64,000 nt of DNA. Origin: Puccinellia tenuiflora. Lineage: Eukaryota; Streptophyta; Magnoliopsida; Poales; Poaceae. A program made the translations under genes and the position numbers. Below, in pieces: positions 22,701 to 32,868 of the stretch. The stretch lies in assembly GCA_012064385.1 (NCBI GenBank), contig QRDG01000065.1, forward strand, positions 828,586-892,585. The letters are read 5' to 3'. The notes beneath the pieces are model-generated. The model was not told the origin of the DNA, made no database searches, and saw only the letters and a list, made by a program, of their open reading frames with translations. The stretch's first letter is position 1, and each line of letters opens with the position of its first letter.

Positions 22701-22994
22701 CAGCAAAGGACGAATAAAGCGATCAGAAAACTCACCTGGATGCAGAGCCATCGCCGCTTGACGCTGGCCCCGTCTCTTCTCTTCCCTACGACGAACAGCC
22801 GACAGCGTCGGATTCCGCAGCGAACACGTCTCCGGTGCCGACGATCGCCAGTACTCCGACCCACGATCAGAAGCAGTAACGACCGACGGCGGATCAGCAT
22901 CGCCGCCGCAATCTTCATCTTCGTCGGAGATCTGGGAGAGAGCCCAGAATCGCCCCCTGGGGGCCTCCAACGTCTCTCCGCCTTTCTCGCTCAT
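19632..22994 (-). CDS. LINE ORF1 (nucleic-acid-binding protein) reading into the ORF2 remnant
   Basis: An open frame of 1120 codons. The amino-terminal half is Gly/Asn/Arg-rich. Two zinc knuckles follow: CFRCRKPGHCLNEC and CECCQSPDHASRQC (both CX2CX4HX4C). Then comes a conserved block with FDFWRKEVEPVWTAEDVWVRVHDLPPF, typical of plant LINE ORF1 near a DUF4283-like fold. ORF1 proteins bind element RNA as ribonucleoprotein. The last ~50 codons (after RRDDVFAQG) are an out-of-frame reading of ORF2 sequence, so the natural ORF1 would have been shorter. No stop or frameshift is seen in ORF1, suggesting a young copy. Confidence 0.75.
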   Translation of the reverse strand: MSEKGGETLEAPRGRFWALSQISDEDEDCGGDADPPSVVTASDRGSEYWRSSAPETCSLRNPTLSAVRRREEKRRGQRQAAMALHPGEFSDRFIRPLLTNVCRSPERRTKILPVMEPSTFLLESFNAAEWVIVQRKKRRTRCVFHPSFPTPRGLPHRLRRDSPPLRRMPFPGQRHDFKNPLPVNSLGRGGRASAYLDLLVSQTGSMGLETLIAPDVGDRMGSHEINRGNRVVRFDWNPRRSLGFGKFNLPSAPRVPLLPSTGTLAAVMNRGGGNVSRGNGPPGGGRGNGRWEGGSNGPPAGGRANFFEGGPSGTAGNGGNFGDGSVQSNDVFGDGVFRAGPGRPNNGGGYRNQQGYNRGNNRNYGGNNFNRRPYNSNSYARRENTSRITPDLSGLNDAQKTMVKEAAEAFARQLAASSGSGVDTPALNMPVVQTAQAVRNAANAPAMRQTYVPRTVPTANAANVVAAGSVAMQGNNSRPQDVLMAVAGVSEGQNENEVATAHGSDDASKKKGPNCFRCRKPGHCLNECQVILCECCQSPDHASRQCPVLRAPRPRLAVYGMGHSDLSFWKLPLSGDVRPRVENTRLGRVSVEGGLMTVPEIIAQLQYLMPDDQYQWDVQQMEDNVFRVNFPSRSDLVKAQHFGRFNVPRTKMALSFDFWRKEVEPVWTAEDVWVRVHDLPPFALDDFLALWAFGDLFGETVDIDMSFTRTNNVLRILINCLDPSIIPPSIDIKIRKDFFRLRFEVEGLQPPPIANDTMGVDAPHDDDMDHDGPSNKEGGFDADREAKRKKNEDEGKHIDNEPTPQPPAAGKTSSLSPIMIGSLEIFVSPVVMSNETDVSHGYAFQNSCHISRFDLSGPKRLDPIFSNVGMVEHVETPLEGSGFVSKANDEQMDTIAFPSEGLATTSIMHDPCTRKPLGASLFGGSGTPLHGACSGTTSIAPAGARSISAAPPQISLGEDILLCNSTMECSTPASVLMSGKGDAAVNVEVAAPFSSTARVDAFAKNIVSPVLMSTPVSKSFSKDEVIAFGGIQSEKDKGVRSSGRLRAQHNADATQLERAMSIAQRRDDVFAQGYSSRCSLDPAMGFPSTGGQAQGYGCWVQPSAAGYSGLLFPGYWMAAQ

Positions 22995-23019
22995 CTCCTA
23001 GACGCGCCTGCAGATCAAT

Positions 23020-23200
23020 TGTTACTTGTGTCTTAATATGCTGTATAAGCTTACATTGTTTACCTATGTATCGGCGGGATGCTCGTGTTCTATTCAGTTG
23101 AATATAATCCTTGTTGTAAATTATGTGTGCATCCATGCATCTTGTGTGAAATAAACTTAAGCACACACATTGTTGTTTTAGACCTTATTGCCGATAAGCC
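23020..23200 (+). other. Possible continuation of the host-gene 3' UTR beyond the LINE
   Basis: AT-rich sequence with a GAAATAAACTTAAG polyadenylation-like motif near 23146. It would join 19431 if the LINE were absent. Support is positional only. Confidence 0.25.
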
Positions 23201-23283
23201 AGAAAATCGAAACCTGTGAGCAGACAAATTGAGTCTATATTAGGGCATCATGCTAGAAATAATTTCAGTGTCAAATCGAGTCC

Positions 23284-23520
23284 ACTCGCCTGTCCGTAAA
23301 TAAGTGTAATTATAGTTTTGCTCTAACTCACATTCTTTTGTAAGTTTCACATTTTATAATTTATTTTAGCAATGCTAAAGTATATTATGAAATACATTCC
23401 AAGATACATCTAGTGATATGAATTTAATGTTGTTATATTTTTCTATGAAGTTGTCTAAACTTTAAAAAGTTTGATTTAGTACAAAAGTTAAAACTACACT
23501 TATTTATGAGCGGAGTAAGT
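23284..23520. mobile_element. Stowaway-like MITE (about 235 bp)
   Basis: Inverted ends: CTGTCCGTAAATAAGTGTAA at the left against the reverse complement of ACTACACTTATTTATGAGCGGAGTA at the right. The CCGTAAATAAGTG / CACTTATTTA ends and AT-rich interior are typical of Stowaway (Tc1/Mariner) MITEs. The left end is degenerate. Confidence 0.65.
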
Positions 23521-25550
23521 ATTACAAAAAAAACATCATCATGTCCCAAAAAAGTATGGATGCAATCAAACGAGCTCATGGAACTCGTCCACCTCAAATT
23601 TTGCCGACTACACATATTTTTTTCTTATATGTTGTACGTATTGTCTTGTGTGTACCCATATGTTCTTATGGGGAGTTCGAATTTGTCTCTAACTTGCTAC
23701 CAAAATTTCTATAATATGCAACTCACGGGCCACAAATCAACTTTGGTCCTTCATACGGCCTGGCTCCCAGACATGACCATGTCAATCGGAACAATGGCTA
23801 GTGACACGCCAACATATTTACTATTAAATGGGAGTTACTATTAAATCGGAGTTGGTGATGGTGGTACATCGTTTAACACTCAATGATCATCATCAGACGC
23901 ATTCAGACCGTCTGATACGTACGCATGGTTCACACAATTTTTTGGAATATGTACAAAACAAGCAAAAATAAAAAATCAGGTGATCAAATGCCCAAGTATA
24001 GGCCTAACTAATTATCATTTCTTAACTAATCCTATCACATGCAACCATAAAATTCATATTAGAGGTGAAATTAAATAGACCCTATTATATATGATTATCT
24101 AATCAAATTGGACACATGAAAAAATATATACATATATACATGGGTACTTAGTTATTCTTGTGCACTCAAGACTCAACAATTCGCATCTAACCCACTGACA
24201 TTGTCGATTTCTTTTGAACGCCCCTTCTCAACATCTAGCCCACGTGCACCATCTGTTTGCATTTTGTAAGCAATGCACTAAAACGGACTTCACCCCTCCC
24301 ACCGCCACCCCCCCTTCCGGATTAACTCTCATAAACCAAGAGAGGGAATAAACAACCGGCTTTGAATCCAAACCTTCCGAAAATAGAGCATTACTTCGAT
24401 ACTCTTTTTTTCGGAACATATACTATCCTATCATTTACCAGCACTAGTTATTGTGTTGGACATCTACTTTCATTTCCCTACCAACGACTATTGGGTTGGG
24501 TCCAATTTTTCTTTTTCTGCCTTTTCGAATGCAATCCTAAAACAATCGGATTCAACTCCGTTATGGGAGTAAAGAAATACTTAGTGATATCATACTCCTA
24601 ACAAAGAAGGTTGCCGAAAAAAGCACACTACAATAGTCCAGCCGGCCCCACGCTTGCACTGGAAACATTAGACTCATTGGCTAGATTGTTTAAAAAAACT
24701 AGTCACCTTCATAGGAGACAAATAAGTTCAGGATACTTTTGGGTCGGGTGGACTCCTAGACCTTCAACAACCTCTAGCTACCCAATCTATCCTCCATAAG
24801 GAGTCTATTGGGTCGGTGGATTGGCCGTTTGAAGAAATCGGTTTCAGTTAGAGTGTTTTTAACTTGTATTCGATTCGAGATTCAAATGCTACATCAATGC
24901 ATGTTTGTTGTTGCATTCAAATCATCGTAGGCTTCTTATCATCTACTTTGCAATCGAATTACCTTTGTTTTGGTGTTTCCCCCACTGTCACCCGTCACCT
25001 CTTTTGTGTTCTTCATAACCACACTCGTCAATTTGTGAATAGCGAGCCAAAACACACCAACAGTGGACACCAAAACATGCAAAATATTTTTTTAAGGGAA
25101 TTATCCCATTCGAATAGATTTGTCTACCATTATGCAAGAAAGAGAATCCACAACTAGCTCCGAGCAAACCTGGGCTGCAACTTACATTTTTTGTGCTCTT
25201 TAAGAAATTGAAGAAAATTTCATAGATGCACAATATTGCATAGTACAATCACTCACCAAAAAACAAAAAATATGACCATTTGTGAACCACACAAAAAGAA
25301 AAACAATGTAGTGCATAGTTGCTATAGTAATTTTCAGCAATTTTTTGTTGTAACTATTTCTCTTGTAATGGTTAATTTGTTGGTACTTTGCTAAAGTGCC
25401 ATTTTCCTTGCTTTTTTTTCCTTGTTTGATAGTACATGGACAAATTTTGACAAATCTCCTTCTATTTTTTTTTCGAAATATACTTTGTAGTGTAATTCAC
25501 CATACGAGTCTGAAAAGGTAGCTAAGTACGACGTGACCTTCTTAAGCCAC
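23521..25550. other. Intergenic sequence without recognised features
   Basis: AT-rich unique-looking DNA. The reading frames are short and lack motifs. No terminal repeats, poly(A) tails or tRNA-like sequences were found. Confidence 0.6.
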
Positions 25551-25566
25551 AAGTAAGGAATAACGA

Positions 25567-26496
25567 AACTCTTTCTCCCTTCCTTCCCCTCGACCCCTAT
25601 CTCTTTCTACAGTGTAAGGAGAGAGGCGACCGGGAGGCGAACCCGTTTCCGCCGGCGAATCGGCCGCCCTCCTTCTCTCCGTCGGCCTTGGTGCCGGCGG
25701 GAGAGGGTGGGGGGGTGATTCGCCGGGCGGATCTGTTTTCTCCTAGTCTAGGGCTAGCTAGGTTGAGTAGGTTTCGCTCGTTCGTCGCCGGTGATGGGGA
25801 CGGCGACGAATAAGGATGCTCCGGCTCCGCTTCCGGTGTCTTGCCTCGCGGCGGCCGGCGGCAGATCTGGGAGCTGCTGGTCTGGGCGAGATCTCCGGGG
25901 CGGCGGTGGGGATCTCGCCGTGGAATTTTGCTCTCCTTCCTCTTCCTCGCTGCGTCGGCGCCCTCTCCAGCGTCGTCGGGAGGGATGGAGTTGGTGTACA
26001 GGAGCTTGCTTCGTCGGCCGGTCGTGGTCGGCGGCGGGCTGGCTGGCTACGTGGCCCGTGCAGGGATGGTGGCTGGTGGCAGGCGGATCTGGAGCTTCTC
26101 CGCGACCCTGTCGCCGGAGGATCTTGGATCCGGAGGTTGAAGATGTCGAGCTTGGGGATGTTCCCCGACCTACACTCCACAGCGAAAGGTGGGCATCATC
26201 GATGCTCCTTTTGACGGTTCACAAAGCCCTTGTGGCGATGGAGCTCCTTCTTCCTCGGGCGATCTGGTCTCCGGTGCTTCTCCGGATGGTGCTCGTCGGT
26301 GCCGGCGGGGAGCGGCGGTTCGTTTTGGCTGGTGCGGCAAACCCTAGGGGTGTCGTTGTAATTTCGGCTTTTCTTAGGGTTTCTCCTGCAGTTTGTACGG
26401 GTTTACGTGTCCAGCTGGACCGTATTTCTATTTGTGTACGTATGTTGTACTACCTTTGCCTGAATTAATATATATGTACGCTTATCAAAAAAAAAA
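25567..26496 (+). mobile_element. Non-LTR retroelement (~930 bp) in the RPN3 leader/promoter
   Basis: Flanked by AAGTAAGGAATAACGA (25551-25566) and AAGTAAGGAATAAACGA (26497-26513), a 16-bp target duplication with one indel. It ends in a 12-A tail at 26487-26498 preceded by AATTAATATATATGTACGCT. Long TSD plus poly(A) show LINE-mediated insertion. The body is GC-rich with no reverse transcriptase; the 225-codon frame at 25791-26468 has no motifs and is probably chance. It is either a non-autonomous LINE derivative or a retroposed transcript. Confidence 0.75.
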
Positions 26497-26564
26497 AAGT
26501 AAGGAATAAACGAGAAGAAAGCTCCCACACCAACGATTGCTCCGTACTCTCCCCTGCCGCCGGG

Positions 26565-29500
26565 ATGCCAGAGGACGTGCAGATGAGCGAGCCTCAGCCG
26601 GCCCCTCCTCCCGCCGCCGCAGCGGCGGCCCCTTCCACCCTCCACCGTAAGCGCTTCCCTCCCTCCGCAAAACCCTAGCTCATTCCTCCCCGTGCCGCAA
26701 AATCTCTCAGATTTGTCTTGATTTGCTCGTGCCCCAGATCTGAAGGAGATCGCCTCCGTGATCGAGGCGGGGTCGCTCTCCAAGGAGGTCCGCCGGATCT
26801 CCCGCGCCGTTCGCCTCACCGTCGCCCTACGCCGTCGCCTCGCCGCTGGCGACGTCTCAACCTTCCTCGCCTTCGCCCTCCCCGCCTCCAGCGACGCATA
26901 CGTCCGCCTCACCTCCCTCCTCCCCAAGGTAAAGCTATGATCAGCAGCCGTTGCCTCCATGATGCTAGTCTTACTGCCTGCATATAGTTCTTGACTTCTT
27001 GCCCATGCGAAATTTACAATTCCGTGTTAATTCTGGTGGAGCTGTATATTAGTTTCATTTTTGCATATTTACAACGAGTCAACGAACACATACTTGAATA
27101 CTGCGTGCACTGATCAGGGATCAATTCCAGGGTACCATTAAAGTTCTGAGCAACATGAGTGTTTGGTCATGACTAGTTTTCAACTGCTGTTGCTTCCATG
27201 ATGTTGCTATTACTGCCTTCACATAGTTGTGATGCAAAACTTACAATTCCATGCAAATCTGGTGGTTTTCCTATTAAAATGGAACTCTTTATAGTTTCAT
27301 CTTTGCAACGGACATATTGTGTAGTGCGTGTGCTGGTCAGCTATCCAGGGCCCCAAAACATCCCGTAAATGATTGGGTTTACAAATTCCGTGCTGGAAAC
27401 ATTAGTTAAAATGTAAATTTTGATTGTAAATTGAGAGCCCTTACTGGTGGTATTTTTGGTGAAACTGGACTCTGGTACTGATGGTGATAACTATAAATAT
27501 TTCATAATCATTGGCTCGCTGCATAATTGACTGTTCTACAGCTTCCGATGGCATACATGATTTCATCTTGCTGGTATATTTCTTCTAAATAATCATACAA
27601 TGTTGATTGCTTATATCTTTACCTCAGAGTTTTCTGTTTCCATCTCGTGCTTAATTTTCAATAGCATCACATTTTCTTCTATCATTTGTCTGCGACTTTA
27701 TTTCTTCTCCCTGTGCATGTGGGTGCTTGCAGTATGTTTAGATATATTGGGAACTTGTTCCTGGAGTTGTAGCAGTAGGGTGTATTTTGCCAAATCTGCG
27801 TGTGACTATTATGGTGATATCAACGATACCTTCAATGATGTAACTTCAAATTTTTAGGATGCTTAATTGATCAGCCTCTCTATGTGAGGAACAAAAGGTG
27901 CTCTTGAATTCTGACCAAATGTAAACTTCTGCTGCTTGCCTCATAATTTGGAAAACTTGAACATTTGACGTTAGATTTGCTTTTCTCTGGTATCATTCTG
28001 CTATCCAGAACCCCCTAATCCTGGTGTTGATGCATTATTACTTCTTAGGAAGATGATACCGAGATGGATGTTGATGCAACGGCTCCAGCAACTCAGATTT
28101 CTATCAAGCAAGGCCTTCCCGAGATTGAAATATATTGCTCTCTGCTTGTCCTGATTTTCCTCATTGATCAGAAGAAATACGATGAGGTATGTCTAATATA
28201 GTGATGTATTTTGTATAGCCCGAAGCATAGTAAAGAAAGTAGATTCTGTACATGCAAAGGGGGGTGCTTGAGTTTACAGTATACTCTATTGTGCATCTTA
28301 AAAGATTCTCGAAGAATGTGCAATTTATTATAACATAAGTACCTACAAAAGCATTCAAAATTATGATAAAATATACCCTGCACAACAAAGAAAAAATGTT
28401 CAACTTATTTTTTGAATGACAACAAACCAGAAATTTTGATCATATTTTTGCATGAAATTCTGTAGGTGCTCATTTTATAACGTGATCTATGAATTTGTTG
28501 AGGATTGTTTGGGTGCATAGTTGGCTAAACCAAAAACTCAAGCCCCCACCCTTGCATGTACATTTTCTTTGCCCTACTATTAATTTGAAATTCTTAACTT
28601 GTCTTTAGGCTAAATCATGTGCAACTGCAAGTATTGCTCGCCTGAAGACCTTGAACAGGAGAACTGTTGATGTTTTGGCTTCTAGGCTGTACTTTTTTTA
28701 TTCGTATGTGCATGAACTTACCAACAGCTTGGCTGAAATTCGTGGGTATGTCAGCTGATACATCATGTTCACTTTTTATTGTTAAGCTATCATATCCCCC
28801 CCCCCCCCCCCCCTCCCTCCCTCTCTCTAGTATCTCCTTAGTTTCCATTTAGCTGCTTTTTAATCAATCTCCTATATTTGCTTCTTTGAACAGGAATCTC
28901 CTTGGGTTACATAGAATGGCAACTTTACATCGTGATGAGCTTGGTCAGGTAGGTCTGTCGTGCTGGTTCTCGCTGATGAATTGTTATGCTGTGAAATTAT
29001 CATAATGCGTGGAAATGCATTGGTTTTTCACAATTACAGGAAACTCTGCTCAACCTGCTTCTTCGCAATTACCTCCACTACAACTTGTATGACCAGGCAG
29101 AAAAACTTAGGTCAAAGGCACCACGTTTTGAAGCGCATTCCAACCAGCAAGTAATTTCTCTGCTTCTTCCACTCATTATCTAAAGTATTATCTTTCAGAT
29201 GCATTACGCCTGTACATGTAATTTTTTTGAAAGAAGTTTCTTCGTTAGCTATTTCTTGTTAAAATGCCTTATGGCTGATGGCTGGTTTGTTCAAATGTGA
29301 CTGATTTTTATTGGCATGCTGGAGCAAATGTTAACATTTTCTATTGCAGTTCTGCCGGTACCTGTTCTACTTGGGAAAAATCAGAACAATTCAGTTGGAG
29401 TACACCGATGCTAAAGAAAGCCTCCTGCAAGCTGCTCGGAAGGCACCGACGGCAGCTCGTGGCTTTCGGATTCAGTGCAATAAATGGGCTATCCTAGTAA

Positions 29501-30185
29501 GGTTGCTTCTCGGGGAGATCCCAGAGAGGACTGTTTTCATGCAGAAAGGAATGAAGAAAGCGCTGACACCATATTTTGAGCTTACAAATGTAAGTTCCAG
29601 TCTTAACTTTAAATTTTATAAGTTACTGTACTGGAAAGATCTAATCATAACATTTGAATTATTGGTCTCTAGGCGGTCAGGATTGGGGATTTGGAATTGT
29701 TCAGAGCTGCTGCAGACAAATTTGCAAGCACTTTCAGTGCTGACAGGACTCGCAATTTGATTGTGAGGCTCCGTCACAATGTCATTCGAACTGGACTAAG
29801 GAACATCAGCATTTCATACTCGCGCATCTCCCTTGTTGATATTGCCAAGAAACTAAGGCTAGATTCTGTGAATCCTGTTGCTGATGCGGAGTGCATTGTA
29901 TCCAAGGCCATACGAGATGGTGCAATTGATGCCACCATAGATCATTCAAATGGCTGGATGGTGTCGAAAGAAACTGGTGATGTCTACTCGACAAATGAAC
30001 CCCAGGCTGCATTCAACTCCAGGATTGCATTCTGCCTCAACATGCATAATGAAGCAGTCAAGGCGATGAGGTTCCCACCGAATTCTCACAAGGAAAAGGA
30101 GAGTGCTGAGAAGCGCCGAGAAAGGCTCCAGCAAGAGGAAGAGCTGGCAAAACACATGGCTGAGGAGGATGACGATGATTTTTGA
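26565..30185 (+). CDS. RPN3: 26S proteasome non-ATPase regulatory subunit RPN3 (PSMD3-like)
   Basis: Exons: 26565-26646, 26738-26928, 28049-28186, 28609-28745, 28894-28948, 29040-29150, 29350-29589, 29673-30185; all junctions are GT-AG and in phase. The sum is 1467 bp, 488 residues plus stop, the usual plant RPN3 length. RPN3 is a scaffold subunit of the 19S lid in cytoplasm and nucleus. The start is MPEDVQMSEPQ followed by a Pro/Ala-rich tract. The middle carries helical repeats (YCSLLVLIFLIDQKKYDE; FCRYLFYLGKIRTIQLEYTD). The PCI winged-helix part includes YSRISLVDIAKKLRL (about residues 368-382) and DGAIDATIDHSNGW. The end is a charged helix and EEDDDDF, as in RPN3 C-termini. No stops or frameshifts. 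Expected to be constitutively expressed; a retroelement lies just upstream. Confidence 0.95.
26943..27345 (+). repeat. Imperfect tandem duplication in RPN3 intron 2
   Basis: About 26943-27118 and 27181-27345 share GTTGCYTCCATGATG, TTACTGCCT, ACTTACAATTCC, TCTGGTGG and GTGCTG/GTGCACTG in the same order. This is an old duplication of about 170 bp within the intron. Confidence 0.6.
28228..28579. mobile_element. MITE in RPN3 intron 3 (352 bp)
   Basis: Long imperfect inverted ends: TAGTAAAGAAAGTAGATT, then GTACATGCAAAGG and GTGCTTGAGTTT at the left, matching the reverse complement of AACTCAAGCCCCCACCCTTG, CATGTAC, TTTCTTTGCCCTACTA at the right. About 45 bp pair. Superfamily is unclear because the flanking duplication cannot be fixed. 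It does not touch the splice sites. Confidence 0.7.
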
Positions 30186-30756
30186 GCTGGGCACTTTTTT
30201 TGAATTGAATCATGTAAACTTTTTATGTCTTCTGTAATTCGATGTTGATCAGCACTTTATTGGACCCAAAATGTATCTAGAGTTTATCTTTCTTCTTTCT
30301 TCCTCGTTGAAAACCGGTTTTGGGGATCTCTGTACCATGCGAAATCCGCATTGTCCATTCATGACTCTTGGTGTGTCTTTTGCTTCATGATTGGTATATT
30401 TGTTCTCTTATTTTTTTTCCTGTCCTGTTTAGTTGCGATTATGTAGTGGCAGGATTTCATCCTTTCTCTTGTATTGTATCGGGGTTTCCTTATGCATTGA
30501 CCGAAGTAAATTCTTCTCAAGATTCGGATGACTCAAATGTAGAAGCAGTATCATGAAGTCACTTCAGTGCAATATATAGTAGCGACGTGAGCGTACAGCT
30601 CTGATGAAATTATTGTGAAACCTCATTCCCTTGACAAAGCATAACACCTATTAGCAATACAAAAGTTTTTGTTTTTGCTGGCACAATACCCAAGTGTAGA
30701 GTGAGAGTATACTGCGACAACAGAGTATGTACGAGCCTAGCTAGCAGTAGGACCGC
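30186..30756 (+). other. RPN3 3' UTR and intergenic spacer
   Basis: AT-rich sequence after the RPN3 stop. No canonical AATAAA is obvious; TGTAATTCGATG and AATTGAATCATGTAA near 30205-30245 are plausible plant poly(A) elements. The spacer ends at the stop codon of the convergent C2 pseudogene. Nothing else is seen. Confidence 0.5.
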
Positions 30757-30923
30757 TTAGAAGAAGGCCCTGCTTCTGTAGAAGACCCTCGAGCCCTTCT
30801 CGGCTGCACTCGAGTCGGTGCTATCAGCCGAGGGACTAGCACTGTCCTCGACGACATCCAACGGGAGCTTCATTTTTAAGAGGGAGTCACTGAACTGCTA
30901 CATGCTCTTCATGTACATGTCAA

Positions 30924-31642
30924 TTTTGTTTCGATAAATAGATTTTATTACTTAAGAGTATTAAGCATTAAATCCGGCCTCTATATAACTAAGATGCACA
31001 CATCCCTAACAAGTTCCAAAGTTTCGTAGCAAGCGAAAATAATAAAAAGACGAATTACATATCATGATGAGAAATTGTAAAAACGCATATGATGATGAAG
31101 GGTCGATCCGTAAATTATGTGGTCATCCATGCTGAGAGAATAACTCCCTCGCCACAACCTCCAAACGCGACGACACCTCCAAAATCAGCTCTCGGTGCTC
31201 CACACGCTACAGGACCGACCATGAACGGAGCGTAGCTGTGCATCGGTATATAACCTGCATAACAGAAAAAAAATTATCATTAAAAACCTTGTCATTTCTA
31301 CATAGCCATAGCAACCAAATAACGGCAATCGCTCCCACCCTAATAAGTAGTTTAACCTAGAATCAACCCCGTTCAGCTAGTTGCCAAAAATATTTGCAAC
31401 GCTGTGGGGAGGATATAAGGTAGAACCTATCTGGATAGCTGACCATATAGACCTATCAAACTCGCACTGGAAGAATAGGTGTTTAATGGTCTCGTCATGA
31501 CTGCAAAAATCACACTTTTTGCTCCCGTGCCAATCGTTTGGCAAGGTTATCTCTTATAAGAATTACACCTCGACGAATATACCATGCAAACACCTTTGTT
31601 TTTAACGAAATCTTCATCTTCCAAATGAATCACCTTCGTTTT
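30924..31642 (-). mobile_element. 5'-truncated LINE fragment in the C2 pseudogene
   Basis: Flanked by a perfect TGTACATGTCAA at 30912-30923 and 31643-31654. The minus strand encodes the reverse-transcriptase zinc-binding tail (zf-RVT): KKCDFCSHDETIKHLFFQC and EFDRSIWSAI, with frameshifts. The sense-strand 3' end (TGTGTGCATCTTAGTTATAT...) is a typical grass LINE terminus. No pure A tail remains. Confidence 0.85.
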
Positions 31643-32409
31643 TGTACATGTCAACTATGTCTTGGACAACTGAATCCTCATGCTGGAGGCTGACGCTGAT
31701 CACGCAGGCTAGACAACCTCGTCCCAGCGCGGCGGCGCTTTAGAAGAATCAGCCTCGCCATCCGTAACACCCTGGTTCTTTTCCCTCCGGCTTTCACCGG
31801 AGGAAGCCGCGGCGGTGGTCTCGGACGGCTCAGAAACCAACAGAGGCCAGCAGAGGAGCCTGCGGTTGAGACGCTGCTGCTCCCGTCAGGACATTCCTCA
31901 GGATCGACGACTGTGGATACCTCAGCACCAGGAACAGCTGCATCATGCTGTAGTAGCTTGCAGTTCTCAGCTTTGACAGGATTTTTGACAGGATTCTCAG
32001 AGCATTCCAAGGTCTCCATTTCAAAATACTTGGAGACCATTGTTTCATTCTCGCTCACCATGTTTAAATCTGGGAATTCGATTTTCTCGATCTCACAAGG
32101 ATGTAAGCCGTCGTTTCCGGAATCCGTCACGACAGACGCTGACTTCTCAAGTGATGAGATTTGGATGACATCTGGAGAACTGCCAAAATAAGACAAAGAC
32201 AGGTACACAAATCCGGCTGGTGAGTGGAACAAGTCAGTGGACGACATGGAGAACTCTTGGGACAGCTTCCCAAACATCGGCCACTAGGATGTCTGCCAGA
32301 TGAACAATAGCGAAGCCGAGAAGCTGGTCCTCCAGGTAATTCCTCACCCTGCTCAGCATCCACACCTCGCACCGGAGCGAAGCCTCGACAGTGCGCACGT
32401 CGAGCTTCA

Positions 32410-32868
32410 CACACGAAACAGGCTTTCGGCCCGCTTTATAAATAAATCCAAACAGCCAAACCGATACATAGTGATGAGGAAATCCTCTTACAAGTAGATC
32501 AAAGATAAACTACAAAGCCTAAGAAGCATCTAGCTTGCCACCGAAGACGGCGAGACTAAGGACACCGAAGCTCCACGACTACGCCTTCAAGAAGGTAACG
32601 ACGCAACAAGTGCCGCCGCTGCCGAGACCACAAGGGTCTAGGGTTTTCACCCGGGGACATACGGCGAGAGTGGCCACAACAACGCCCTCAAGAGGGTCAC
32701 GGCGCCCGTAGGCGTCGCCGTCGTCGGCGGCGAAGCGCTGGGATTTCGCCCGGAAAAATTCTCGCCCCATTCAGTACCTCAGACCCCACCAATCCCCGAG
32801 CCGAGCTTCCACCACACGATCTGGGCGCCGACCTCGCCAAGGCACCGCCACCATCGTTGTCGGCGCCT
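32410..32868 (-). mobile_element. Short retroposon (459 bp) in the C2 domain exon
   Basis: Flanked by a perfect 15-bp duplication GCACGTCGAGCTTCA at 32395-32409 and 32869-32883. The minus-strand 3' end reads TTTATAAAGCGGGCCGAAAG, a common terminus of Triticeae non-LTR elements. The interior is GC-rich without reverse transcriptase. A non-autonomous or 5'-truncated LINE is the best fit. Confidence 0.8.

Larger units (their letters stand above)
19432..23019 (-). mobile_element. LINE with large internal deletion of ORF2
   Basis: Minus-strand non-LTR retrotransposon. Its poly(A) tail is the 28-T run at 19432-19459, preceded on the sense strand by the TGTGCATCAATTGATGCAGA 3'-end sequence typical of grass LINEs. 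ORF1 is complete, but ORF2 (endonuclease and reverse transcriptase) is missing except for its last few dozen codons. A possible imperfect duplication is TGTTCTTGT (19424-19432) against TGTTACTTGT (23020-23029). The 5' end is placed at about 23019. Confidence 0.8.

Noticed and set aside
19632..22994. Host RNA-binding zinc-knuckle protein of 1120 residues
   Set aside because: The adjacent poly(A), the LINE-type 3' end and the ORF2 remnant show it is LINE ORF1.
25791..26468. 225-residue protein upstream of RPN3
   Set aside because: Lies wholly inside the non-LTR insertion, Gly/Arg/Ser low complexity, overlapping frames in several phases, no motif.
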